This document shows, in pieces, positions 9,175-17,618 of a stretch of 64,000 nucleotides of DNA (within the stretch, counting starts at the first letter, position 1; every line of letters begins with the position of its first letter). The DNA lies in NCBI RefSeq assembly GCF_900091435.1, contig NZ_FMCS01000006.1, forward strand, positions 1 to 64,000, written 5' to 3'. The translations under genes were made by a program, and so were the position numbers. The DNA is from Micromonospora chaiyaphumensis. GTDB lineage: Bacteria > Actinomycetota > Actinomycetes > Mycobacteriales > Micromonosporaceae. The notes under the pieces were generated by a model, which saw only the letters and a program-made list of their open reading frames with translations, did no database searches and was not told the DNA's origin.

Positions 9175-11292
9175 TCAGCGGGCCGGCGCTCCGCTGACCA
9201 GCGCCGCCGCCTCGCCGGTGCGGACCATCCGCTGCCAGCGCAGCCGGTTGCCGACCACCGCGGTCACCACCGACTGCACGACCACCAGGTACATCACCTG
9301 CCGGTAGACGAGCTGCTGGAACGGCAGCGTCCAGAGCGGGCCGAACCGCTCCCGGTCCAGGCGCAGCGCGTAGGCGGCGGTGCCGCCCTGGAGCAGGAGC
9401 AGGCCCACCCAGGCCAGCGCCAGCTCGGACCAGGGCAGGAAGAGCAGCCCGTAGAGGGCGAAGACGTCGACGGCCGGCGCGGCCAGCGGCAGCACGATCT
9501 GGAACACGGTCAGGTACGGCAGCCCGCGCCGGCCCAGCTTCCCGCCGGCGCCCGGCTCGCGCAGCGCGTGCCGGTGCTTCCACATCGCCTGCATGGTCCC
9601 GTAGCACCAGCGGTAGCGCTGCCGCCAGAGCTGGCGCAGCGACGAGGGCGCCTCGGTCCAGGCGATGGCGCTCTCCTCGTAGACCACCCGCCAGCCGGCC
9701 CGGAGGACCTTCATGGTGAGGTCGGTGTCCTCGGCCAGGGTGTCGGCGGGCACGCCGCCGACCGCGAACAGCACCTGGCGGCGGAACGCGCCGATCGCGC
9801 CGGGGATGGTGGGCATGCACTCCAGCACGTCGTACATCCGGCGGTCGAGGTTGAAGCCGATCACGTACTCCAGGTGCTGCCAGCGGCCGAGCAGCCGGCG
9901 CCGGTTGGCCACCTTGGTGTTGCCGCTGACCGCCCCGACGGTCGGGTCGGCGAAGCCCTGGACCAGCCGGTAGACGGTGTCCGGCTGGAAGACGGTGTCC
10001 CCGTCGACCAGCACCAGGAGGTCGGCCCGGGCGGCCCGGATCCCGGTGTTCAACGCGGCCGGCTTGCCGGCGTTGGCCTGCCGGATGACGCGTACCCCGC
10101 GCAGCCGCATCCGTTCGACGATGTCGGCCGTGCCGTCGCTGGAGCCGTCGTCCACCACGATCACCTCCAGCGCCGGGTACGCGCTGGCGACCAGGGACCG
10201 CACGGTGGCGGCGATGTTGGCGGCCTCGTTGTAGGCCGGCACGATCACCGACACGGGTGCGGTCACCTCGGGCCACCGGCGGCGCGGCCGGCGTACCCGG
10301 CGGACGTGCCGGCGGGCGCAGACCACCTGCACGGCGAGGCGGACCACCCCGAGCACCAGGGCCACCGCGAGCAGCAGGTTCATGGCCGAGGTCAGCCAGT
10401 CGGCGCCGGTCTGGGCCCAGCGCAGCGCGGTGCCGCTCAGCCGGGCGCCGGTGGTGGCGGGCACCATCGAGTCGGGGGCGCCGATCCCGGCGGAGACGGT
10501 GGTGAACCGGTAGCCCTGAGCGGCCAGCCGGGGCAGCATCTGGTCCAGGGCGGCCACGGTCTGGCCGCGGTCCCCACCGCCGTCGTGCATGAGCACCACG
10601 GCGCCGGCGCCACCCGGCGGGGTGGCCGCGCGCACGATGGCCGGCACGCCGGGACGCTGCCAGTCCTTGGCGTCCCGGTCGGCGAGCACCGCCACGTGAC
10701 CGCTGCCGGCGGCGGCCCGCAGCGCCCGGTACTGCGCGTCGCTGACGGCGGCCGGGGTCGACGAGAAGGGCGGCCGGAACAGCGTCACCTCGCGACCGGT
10801 GACGCCGGCGATGGCGTTGCGGGTCCAGGACAGTTCGGCCCCGGCGCGCCAGCCCGGCGCGGTGGTCAGGTCGGTGTGGGTGAAGGTGTGTGAGCCGATC
10901 TCGTGCCCCTCGGCGAGGATCCGCCGGACCAGGTCGGGGTGCTCGTCCACCCGCGCGCCGACCACGAAGAACGTGGCGTGGGCGTGGTGCCGGCGCAGCA
11001 CGTCGAGGATCTGCGGTGTCCAGCGCGGGTCGGGGCCGTCGTCGAAGGTGAGCGCCAACGTGCGTGCCGGCAGCCGCCGGCTGACCGGCGCCGGGCCGTC
11101 CAGCCGCAGCACCGGCCCGCCGGTGGCGACCGCACGCGGCGGGGGCGAGTCGGGCGCCCGGTCCGGGCCGGAACCGCCGCCGACGGCGCTGATCAGGCCG
11201 TGGAAGCTCAACGCGGCGAGCAGGGTGACGAGGCCCAGCAGGAGCAGTATCCAGTGTGCCCGGGGGTCGGGGCGGGCGACGTGTCGCGCCAT
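9175..11292 (-). CDS. Bifunctional polysaccharide deacetylase/family 2 glycosyltransferase
   Basis: 705-residue membrane protein. An N-terminal anchor (about residues 12-32) is followed by an extracellular NodB-type deacetylase (LALTFDDGPD metal/catalytic motif, SHTFTHTDL His pair). Another membrane segment and a cytosolic GT2 domain (VIVPAYNEAANI, VVDDGSSDGT, DGDTVF, AEDTDLT and the processive QRYRW motif) follow, then C-terminal membrane helices. It probably makes and partly deacetylates a beta-linked aminosugar polymer at the cell surface. The ATG at 11292 lies 2 nt after the stop of the upstream gene, so the two form an operon. The fused order combines PgaB/IcaB-like and PgaC/IcaA-like activities in one chain. 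Confidence 0.88.
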   Translation of the reverse strand: MARHVARPDPRAHWILLLLGLVTLLAALSFHGLISAVGGGSGPDRAPDSPPPRAVATGGPVLRLDGPAPVSRRLPARTLALTFDDGPDPRWTPQILDVLRRHHAHATFFVVGARVDEHPDLVRRILAEGHEIGSHTFTHTDLTTAPGWRAGAELSWTRNAIAGVTGREVTLFRPPFSSTPAAVSDAQYRALRAAAGSGHVAVLADRDAKDWQRPGVPAIVRAATPPGGAGAVVLMHDGGGDRGQTVAALDQMLPRLAAQGYRFTTVSAGIGAPDSMVPATTGARLSGTALRWAQTGADWLTSAMNLLLAVALVLGVVRLAVQVVCARRHVRRVRRPRRRWPEVTAPVSVIVPAYNEAANIAATVRSLVASAYPALEVIVVDDGSSDGTADIVERMRLRGVRVIRQANAGKPAALNTGIRAARADLLVLVDGDTVFQPDTVYRLVQGFADPTVGAVSGNTKVANRRRLLGRWQHLEYVIGFNLDRRMYDVLECMPTIPGAIGAFRRQVLFAVGGVPADTLAEDTDLTMKVLRAGWRVVYEESAIAWTEAPSSLRQLWRQRYRWCYGTMQAMWKHRHALREPGAGGKLGRRGLPYLTVFQIVLPLAAPAVDVFALYGLLFLPWSELALAWVGLLLLQGGTAAYALRLDRERFGPLWTLPFQQLVYRQVMYLVVVQSVVTAVVGNRLRWQRMVRTGEAAALVSGAPAR

Positions 11293-11294
11293 GG

Positions 11295-11714
11295 TCAGGG
11301 CTTGCCCGGCGGCCGGCTCGGCCTGGCGCTGTTGCGCCTCTCGTCGCCCTGCCCCGGCACGGTGGCGGTCGGGCGGGGCGCCACCGAGGTGGCCGCCCGG
11401 GTGGGTGCGGTGGTGTGGGTGGCCGCCGGCGCGGACGCCGGGCCGGTGCTGGTCACCGACGGCGGGCGAGGGCTCGGGCTGGTCGGCTTGTCGTTCCGGG
11501 GCGGGGCGTCGACCCCGGCCTCGATCGGCGAGGGCTTCGTGTCGGACCAGCCGGGCAGCGGCACCGTGGAGTCGAAGAACAGCCCGGCCAGGATCAGGCC
11601 GAAACTGGTCAGCAGGCCGAGGCCCATCGCCACGCCGGCGATCACGGTCAGCCGGCGGCGCCGGCCGGTCCGGTCGACGAACACCGGCGGCGCGGCGTTC
11701 GGCTGGTTCGGCAT
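11295..11714 (-). CDS. Single-pass membrane protein, operon partner of the glycosyltransferase
   Basis: 139 residues: a basic N-terminus (TGRRRRL), one membrane helix (about 25-45) and a Pro/Thr/Ser-rich exported tail. No catalytic motif is visible. It ends 2 nt before the deacetylase/glycosyltransferase start, so it is probably co-translated with it and may be an accessory subunit of polymer synthesis or export. That role is inference from position only. Confidence 0.7.
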   Translation of the reverse strand: MPNQPNAAPPVFVDRTGRRRRLTVIAGVAMGLGLLTSFGLILAGLFFDSTVPLPGWSDTKPSPIEAGVDAPPRNDKPTSPSPRPPSVTSTGPASAPAATHTTAPTRAATSVAPRPTATVPGQGDERRNSARPSRPPGKP

Positions 11715-11815
11715 GGTGCTGGTCTCCCGCTGTCGCGCTCCCGCCGGCCGGTACGCCGGCTCGGGAGGCCGGGCCTCCCGAGGCGAACAGCGCCGCCGGC
11801 GGCCGCCGCGTCACG

Positions 11816-13339
11816 TCAGGTCGTGCGCAGCTCCTCCACCGACGTGCTGGCCCGCAGGAAGAGCAGGCCGACACCGACGGTGAGCAGCACCGCAGCCAGC
11901 CCACCGGCCGCGAACCAGGCCAACTGCTCCCACGGTACGCGCGGCGGGACGGTCACCTCGGGCACCCACTCCGTGCGGGTGTAGCCGGACCGGGTGGCCG
12001 GGTCCCCGCAGAGCTGCTCGCCCGCGTCGCAGAACTCCTGGTCGTAGCCCCCGCCCCGTGGCGCGGGGAACAGGCCCCGGACGAGCAGGTAGCCGACGGC
12101 CAGCGCGAGGCCGATGGCGGGCACCGCCGGGGCGAGCGACTGCCAGAGCAGTGAGCGGCCGATGGTGGCCCGCGGCACCCCGGTCGCCACCAGCGCCGCG
12201 TACGCCCGGCGCCGGGTGACGATCCCCTCGACGACCGCCACCAGCAGCCCACCGCCGGCAATGGCCACGGACACCGCGACACCCAGGTCGACGAGGTCCA
12301 TGGCACCCAGGTAGAAGGAGTCCGACCCGGCCATCCCGGCTCCGGTGCGGCGGTTCAGCTCGATCGTGGCCAGGAAGTCCGCCCGCACGCCGGCAGCGCC
12401 CGCCCCGAAGATCAGCGCGGCCAGCAGCGCGGCGAAGGTGCGGCTGCCCGCCCACGGGTCGGCCGTCAGCCGGCGCGCGGCGAGCAGCGCGGCCGGGCGG
12501 CGGCCGTAGCGGTGCAGCAGGCGGCCGGCGGCGTGCGAGAGCCAGCCGGTGCCGGCCACCACCCCGATCATGGCGGCCAGGGCGCCGACGATCAGCAGCG
12601 TCGGCAGCAGCCAGGGCGGCGGTTGGCTGTGTCGCCGCTCGTACCAGAGGCCCACCGGCCGGAACGCGGCGAACAGACCCAGCCCCACCAGGATGAGCAG
12701 GCCCGGCCACGGCCAGGGCGCCCGGGTGCGGACCCGGCGGACCACGCCGAACGGGGTGGTGGTGACCCGGCGCAGCAGCACCACGCTGACCAGGGCGGTG
12801 AGCAGCGGCAGGCCGAGCACCACGGCCAGCACGGCCGGTGGGGCCGGGTGGACGTCGGTGGGCAGCGGCAGCCGGCCGTCGGCACCGGGCCGGTGCAGGA
12901 GCCGGTGGCCGGCCTCGTAGACGGCGAGGCCGCCGAGGGTGCCGAGCAGGCCGGCCAGCCCGGTCTCCGCGGCCGCGATCCGGGTCACCTGGCGCGGGGT
13001 CGCCCCGGCCAGGCGGAACGCGGCCAGCCGGCGGTCCCGGGCCGGCGCGCCGAGCCGGGCGCACTGCCCGGCCAGCCCGAGCACCGGCACGACCAGCAGC
13101 AGCAGGGCGAACGCCAGGCCGCCGCGCAGGCCGGGCTCGCGCAGCAGCCCGTTGGTGTACTGGACGGACCAACGGACGGCGTTGTCGTCGGTGGCCGGCG
13201 GGGTGGGTATGGCCAGCACGGTGAGCGCGGCCAGCCCCGCGAGCGTGGCCAGGGCGGCGCTCAGCGCGGTCAGGGCGACCCGGGCGGCGTCGGCCCGGGT
13301 GCCGGCCCGGGCCAGCCGGAACAGGGTGCCCGGCGTCAC
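11816..13339 (-). CDS. FtsX-family ABC transporter permease
   Basis: 507 residues with about eight membrane helices in two FtsX/MacB-like halves. Pairs with the ATPase gene just upstream; the junction is an ATGA overlap at 13336-13339. Such systems move lipoproteins, antibiotics or peptides, or act as sensors; the substrate is unknown here. The PadR repressor at the head of the operon points to induction by a toxic compound. Confidence 0.83.
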   Translation of the reverse strand: MTPGTLFRLARAGTRADAARVALTALSAALATLAGLAALTVLAIPTPPATDDNAVRWSVQYTNGLLREPGLRGGLAFALLLLVVPVLGLAGQCARLGAPARDRRLAAFRLAGATPRQVTRIAAAETGLAGLLGTLGGLAVYEAGHRLLHRPGADGRLPLPTDVHPAPPAVLAVVLGLPLLTALVSVVLLRRVTTTPFGVVRRVRTRAPWPWPGLLILVGLGLFAAFRPVGLWYERRHSQPPPWLLPTLLIVGALAAMIGVVAGTGWLSHAAGRLLHRYGRRPAALLAARRLTADPWAGSRTFAALLAALIFGAGAAGVRADFLATIELNRRTGAGMAGSDSFYLGAMDLVDLGVAVSVAIAGGGLLVAVVEGIVTRRRAYAALVATGVPRATIGRSLLWQSLAPAVPAIGLALAVGYLLVRGLFPAPRGGGYDQEFCDAGEQLCGDPATRSGYTRTEWVPEVTVPPRVPWEQLAWFAAGGLAAVLLTVGVGLLFLRASTSVEELRTT

Positions 13340-14037
13340 CGGTGGCCGCCGGGCACGGGCGCGTCGAGACCGAGGCCGGACTGGTCGACCGCCCCGTCGC
13401 GCAGGGTCACCTCACGGTCGGCGTACGCGGCGATCCGCGGCTCGTGGGTGACCAGCACGACGGTGGTGCGCTGCTGCCGCGCCAGCCGGACGAGCTGGGT
13501 GAGCACCTGCTCGCCGGTGAGCGTGTCCAGCGCGCCGGTGGGCTCGTCGGCGAACAGCACCCGCGGCTCGGTGACCAGGGCCCGGGCCAGGGCGCAGCGT
13601 TGCTGCTGGCCGCCGGACATCTCACCCGGGGGAACGTCGGCGACCTCGGCCACACCGAGCCGCTCCAGCCAGGTGAGCGCCGCCGTCCGCGCCTCTCGCC
13701 GCCCCGTGCCGGCGAGAAGCAGCGGCAGCGCGACGTTCTCCGCCGCGGTCAGCTCGGCGACGAGCTGGCCGAACTGGAAGAGCACGCCGAACTCGGTGCG
13801 CCGCAGCCGGGACCGGGCCGCCTCCGGCCACTCGTCGATCCGTTCCCCGCACCAGGTGACCTGCCCGGCGTCGGGGCGCAGGATGCCGGCCAGGCAGTGC
13901 AGCAGGGTGGACTTGCCGCAGCCGCTCGGGCCGGTGACGGCGAGGATCTCGCCCTCGGCCACGTCGAGCGTCACGCCGCGCAGGGCCGGCGTCCGCCCGT
14001 ACGCCCGGACCACGCCGCGGGCCTGGAGAAAGCTCAC
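13336..14037 (-). CDS. ABC transporter ATP-binding protein
   Basis: 233-residue ATPase of the LolD/MacB class: Walker A GPSGCGKST, signature MSGGQQQR, Walker B VLFADEPTGALD, H-loop VTHEP. The GTG at 14037 is chosen because GTGA overlaps the stop of the PadR gene and the protein then begins right before the ABC fold. Works with the FtsX permease downstream. Confidence 0.9.
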   Translation of the reverse strand: MSFLQARGVVRAYGRTPALRGVTLDVAEGEILAVTGPSGCGKSTLLHCLAGILRPDAGQVTWCGERIDEWPEAARSRLRRTEFGVLFQFGQLVAELTAAENVALPLLLAGTGRREARTAALTWLERLGVAEVADVPPGEMSGGQQQRCALARALVTEPRVLFADEPTGALDTLTGEQVLTQLVRLARQQRTTVVLVTHEPRIAAYADREVTLRDGAVDQSGLGLDAPVPGGHR

Positions 14038-14585
14038 GAGTGCACCTCCCGGTGCCAGTCGGCGACCCGCTCGAGGGTGGTGTGCAGCCACCGCAGGTCG
14101 GCGTCGAGATGGGCGATGGCGAAGTCGGCCGCGATCACCTCGTCGAGGGCGGCCGCGGGTGCGGTCTTCACCGCGGTCAGCTCGCGCAGCCGCTCGGTGT
14201 GCGCCCGGCGCTGGGCGATCAGGTAGGCGCGGGCGCGCTCGGCGTCGGCGACCATGAGCGCGACCACCACCTTGGCGAAGAGGGTGCTCGCCACGTACGG
14301 CATCGGGGGCTCGACGGTGGCGAGCCACCGGTCGAGCGCCGCCCGCCCCTCCCCGGTCAGCGCGTAGGACGTGCGGTCCGGGCCGCCCTCGCGCTCCTGG
14401 CCGGCCGGGCTCACGAGGCCGTCCCGCTGGAGCCGGGCCAGGGTGGCGTAGACCTGCCCGAAGGCGAGCGGCCGGGCCCGGGGCAGCCGCTCGTCGTGGG
14501 CGCGCTTCAGCTCGTAGCCGTGCCGGGGACCGCGCGCGAGCAGCCCGAGCAGTACGTGCTGAGTGGACACCGCCTCACTATTCAT
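14034..14585 (-). CDS. PadR-family transcriptional repressor
   Basis: 183 residues. The N-terminal winged helix has the PadR pattern (LGLLARGPRHGYELKR, FGQVYATLARLQRDGLV) and a C-terminal coiled dimerisation helix follows. The ATG at 14585 lies in a perfect inverted repeat, fitting autoregulation. First gene of a three-gene operon with an ABC ATPase and FtsX permease, an arrangement common for drug-responsive exporters. Confidence 0.88.
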   Translation of the reverse strand: MNSEAVSTQHVLLGLLARGPRHGYELKRAHDERLPRARPLAFGQVYATLARLQRDGLVSPAGQEREGGPDRTSYALTGEGRAALDRWLATVEPPMPYVASTLFAKVVVALMVADAERARAYLIAQRRAHTERLRELTAVKTAPAAALDEVIAADFAIAHLDADLRWLHTTLERVADWHREVHS

Positions 14586-14598
14586 TGAGTGAATAGTG
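14576..14598. promoter_or_regulatory. Probable PadR operator
   Basis: CACTATTCA and TGAATAGTG form perfect 9-bp arms around a 5-bp spacer. The site covers the PadR start codon, so the bound repressor would block its own operon. Confidence 0.72.
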
Positions 14599-14609
14599 GT
14601 GTCAAGAGT

Positions 14610-14638
14610 GGCCCGTGCGGCGCGTCGCCGCACGGGCC
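14610..14638 (-). terminator. Terminator hairpin
   Basis: Perfect 12-bp arms GGCCCGTGCGGC and GCCGCACGGGCC around a 5-nt loop, 8 bp past the stop of the gene at 14646. Confidence 0.7.
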
Positions 14639-14645
14639 GGTCGGG

Positions 14646-15212
14646 TCAGGGGGTCCAGGCGGGGTCGCGGCCGGTCCGGCCGAGCAGGGCGTCCAGCGTG
14701 GTGGGCTCTCCGCTGGTCGGCACCGGCTCGCCGAAGGCGCCCATCTTCTGCCCGGTGTCGCCCATCCGGTCCATGAAGCCGTGCCCCGCCGCCACCACCG
14801 CCGGGTCGACCTCCAGCCGCTGGCCGGTCGCCCGCGCGAGGTCCCAGCCGTGCACGGTGAGGTCGATGAGGGCCATGTCGCCGACGGTCTCCTGCGGCAG
14901 CCCCATGCCGGCCGAGACGCCCTCCAGCGCCGCCGGGTCCGACCACGCCCGCGTCAGGCGGTCGGTCTCGGTCGCGAACCGGTCGCGCCAGCCCTCGGTG
15001 AGGTGGTCGGTCTTGGCCGCCCAGTCGACCTCCCGCCGGTGGGCGAGGTCCTGGAAGTTGACCACCACCTCGAAGAGGTGGTTGAGCAGGTCGCGCACGG
15101 TGTAGTCCGGGCACGGGGTGGGCAGGCCGAGCTGGTCGTCGGAGATGCCCTGGACCACCGCCACCGTCCGGGGCGCGGCCAGCGCCATCAGCTCACTAGT
15201 CTTCGTGGTCAT
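14646..15212 (-). CDS. TIGR03086-type metal-binding (DinB/MDMPI-like) protein
   Basis: 188-residue four-helix-bundle protein of the mycothiol-dependent maleylpyruvate isomerase/DinB group. It has the opening PTPCPDYTVRDLLNHLFEV (metal-binding His) and LTVHGWDLARATGQ. Members use mycothiol or are detoxification proteins; the exact reaction is unknown. The start at ATG 15212 excludes an upstream extension that would overlap the divergent AraC-type gene 32 bp away. Confidence 0.78.
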   Translation of the reverse strand: MTTKTSELMALAAPRTVAVVQGISDDQLGLPTPCPDYTVRDLLNHLFEVVVNFQDLAHRREVDWAAKTDHLTEGWRDRFATETDRLTRAWSDPAALEGVSAGMGLPQETVGDMALIDLTVHGWDLARATGQRLEVDPAVVAAGHGFMDRMGDTGQKMGAFGEPVPTSGEPTTLDALLGRTGRDPAWTP

Positions 15213-15244
15213 AGGGACCAGCGTATGAGGGCGGTCTTGAAGAA

Positions 15245-16069
15245 ATGCGACACGAACCGCGGCGCGACAACCGGGGCATCCTCGACCCCGGCCGGCTCCG
15301 GCGGCGGGTCCACTTCCGGCGCCGGCTGCCCGCACCGGCGCTGCGCCCCTGGGTCGAGCACTACTGGCTGATCGACTGGGCGCTGACCGATCCGTTCGAC
15401 CAGCGGGTCGTTCCGCACCCGGCCGTCAACGTGGTGTTCCAGGCGCAGGAGGGCGAGGCGGAGCACGGCGTGATCGCCGGCGTGGACACCGGCCTGTTCA
15501 CGATCACCCTGCACGGCACCGGCCGGGTCACCGGCGTGCAGTTCCGCCCGGGCGGCTTCCGCCCCTTCTGGCACCGCCCGGTCTCCGAGCTGACCGCCCG
15601 GCGCGTCCCGCTGCCCGCCGGGTCACCACCCGCCGGCGCGCCGTTCGCCGCCGGACCGGTCTGCCCCGGTTCCGACGACGAGCGGTGCCGCCGGCTCGAC
15701 GACCTGCTCACCGCCTGGCAGCCGGTGCCGGACCCGCTCGCGACCGAGGCCACCGCCCTGGTCGAGGAAATCCGCGCCGACCGGAGCGTCCTGCGCGTCG
15801 ACGACTTCGCCCGGCGGCACGGGCTCTCCACCCGGCGCCTCCAGCGGCTGTTCCTGGACCATGTGGGCGTCGGTCCGAAGTGGGTCATCCGCCGCTACCG
15901 GCTCCAGGAGGCGATCGAGCAGGCCGCCGCCGGGCCGCTGGACTGGTCGCGGGTCGCCGCCGATCTGGGGTACGCCGACCAGGCCCACCTGGTCCGCGAG
16001 TTCACGGCGGTGGCGGGGGTGTCGCCGGCCGCGTACGCCCGCTCGCTGGCGGACCCGCGCGGCGGGTGA
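15245..16069 (+). CDS. AraC-family transcriptional regulator
   Basis: 274 residues. The N-terminal domain is a DUF6597-like sensor (RPWVEHYWLIDW, GVQFRPGG). The C-terminal double helix-turn-helix carries DFARRHGLSTRRLQRLF and the AraC signature WSRVAADLGYADQAHLVREF. Divergent from the TIGR03086 gene and probably controls it. Effector unknown. Confidence 0.85.
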   Translation: MRHEPRRDNRGILDPGRLRRRVHFRRRLPAPALRPWVEHYWLIDWALTDPFDQRVVPHPAVNVVFQAQEGEAEHGVIAGVDTGLFTITLHGTGRVTGVQFRPGGFRPFWHRPVSELTARRVPLPAGSPPAGAPFAAGPVCPGSDDERCRRLDDLLTAWQPVPDPLATEATALVEEIRADRSVLRVDDFARRHGLSTRRLQRLFLDHVGVGPKWVIRRYRLQEAIEQAAAGPLDWSRVAADLGYADQAHLVREFTAVAGVSPAAYARSLADPRGG

Positions 16070-16073
16070 CGGC

Positions 16074-17618
16074 TCAGCGGCGGCGGACGGCGACCACCGC
16101 GACGTCGTCGTGGATCTCCGGCGGGGCGAGTTCGACCAGCAGCCGCTGGCAGAACTGGTCGAGGTCGGCGTCGACCCGGGTGGCGACCGCGCCGAGCGCC
16201 GCCATGCCCTCGTCGATGGTGGCGTCCCGCCGCTCGATCAGCCCGTCGGTGTAGAGGAGCAGCGTGGCCCCGGCCGGCAGCACGAACTCCAGGTCCGGCG
16301 GGCGGGGCGCGCGCACCCCGAGCAGCGGGGCGGAGTGCTGCACGAACTCGATGCGCCCGTCGTTGCTGATGAGGGCGGGCAGGTGCCCGGCGCTGGCCAG
16401 CCGGATCAGCCCGCTGCCCGGGTCGAGCAGCAGCACGCAGATGGTGGCCAGCTCGGCCGGTAGGAGGGTGCGCATCAGCTCGTTGACCCGGTCCAGGATC
16501 ACCCCCGGCGGATGCCCCTCGACCGCGTACGCGCGCACCGCGTGCCGCAGCTCGGCCATCACGGTTGCGGCGTGCAGGGAGTGCCCGGCCACGTCGCCGA
16601 TCGCCACGAGCAGGTGCCCGTCGAGCATCACCAGCTCGTAGAAGTCACCGCCCACCTCGGTCTGGGCGCTCGCCGGCTCGTAGCGGACGGCCAGGTCGAG
16701 GCCGGCGATGTCGGGCAGCCGGCGGGGCAGCAGGCTGCGCTGGAGGGTCACCGCGATGCGGTGCTCCTGGTCGAACGAGCGCTGGGCCTCGACCGCCGAG
16801 GCGACCGCCTGGGCGAGCTGCACCAGCACCGGGGTGCGTACGGTCTGGGTGGCGGTCGGCACCACCACGTAGAGGGGGGCCCGGTCCTCCCGGAGGCGGG
16901 CGGCGGCCACGGTCACGGTGTCGCCGTCGGGCCAGGCGGTCAGGTCCCAGGCGCCCGGTTCGTCGACCCGGACGCGGGTGCCGATGGGCTGGCCGGTGTC
17001 GTCCACCGTCCACGGCACGATGACCGGCGGCGCCTCCGGCCCGACGGTCACCCCGGCCAGGCAGTCCCCGTCGAACGTCTCCGCCACCACGGCCGCCGGG
17101 CTCTTGAAGATCCGCGCCGCGCCGGCCGCCGCCGCCTCCAGCAGGCGGACGAAGTTCGGCGCCGCGTGCATCTCGACGGTGGCGTCGGCCAGCGCGGCCA
17201 GCCGCTCGGCGAGCAGTTCGGCCCGCTGCCGGGCCTGGTAGTAGCGGAGCACCGCGTGCGCGGTGGCGACCAGTTCCTCCGGCTCGATCGGCTCGGCCAG
17301 GTACGCGTCGGCGCCCCGGGTCAGCCCCTGCGCCCGGTCCACCACGTCCACCGCGTGCGCCGAGACGTGGATGACCGGCGTCGACGGGCGGTAGCCCTTG
17401 ATCAGCTCGCAGACCTCGAAGCCGCTCATGTCGGGCAGCCGGACGTCGAGCACCACGAGGTCGACCTTGTCCTTGCGCACCCGGTCCAGCGCCTCGGCGC
17501 CGTTCTGCGCCTCCAGGGTGGTGAAGCCCGCCCGGGTCAGCCAGTTCACCAGCAGGTACCGCTTCGGACCGCTGTCGTCGACCACCAGCACGGTCGCCGG
17601 GCCGCCCTCCACCGTCAC
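16074..17618 (-). CDS. Response regulator with SpoIIE phosphatase output
   Basis: 514 residues. The receiver domain (residues 1-130) has VVDD and the phospho-acceptor about D58 in VLDVRLPDMSGFEV. A GAF-like central segment is followed by a C-terminal PP2C/SpoIIE phosphatase (GGDFYELV, IGDVAGHS, LYTDGLIERRD, IHDDVAVVAV). Phosphorylation of the receiver should switch the phosphatase, whose substrate would be a phosphorylated STAS protein such as RsbS, RsbR or the anti-anti-sigma factor at 21835. Last gene of the stressosome operon; the start overlaps the kinase stop by ATGA. Confidence 0.9.
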   Translation of the reverse strand: MTVEGGPATVLVVDDSGPKRYLLVNWLTRAGFTTLEAQNGAEALDRVRKDKVDLVVLDVRLPDMSGFEVCELIKGYRPSTPVIHVSAHAVDVVDRAQGLTRGADAYLAEPIEPEELVATAHAVLRYYQARQRAELLAERLAALADATVEMHAAPNFVRLLEAAAAGAARIFKSPAAVVAETFDGDCLAGVTVGPEAPPVIVPWTVDDTGQPIGTRVRVDEPGAWDLTAWPDGDTVTVAAARLREDRAPLYVVVPTATQTVRTPVLVQLAQAVASAVEAQRSFDQEHRIAVTLQRSLLPRRLPDIAGLDLAVRYEPASAQTEVGGDFYELVMLDGHLLVAIGDVAGHSLHAATVMAELRHAVRAYAVEGHPPGVILDRVNELMRTLLPAELATICVLLLDPGSGLIRLASAGHLPALISNDGRIEFVQHSAPLLGVRAPRPPDLEFVLPAGATLLLYTDGLIERRDATIDEGMAALGAVATRVDADLDQFCQRLLVELAPPEIHDDVAVVAVRRR

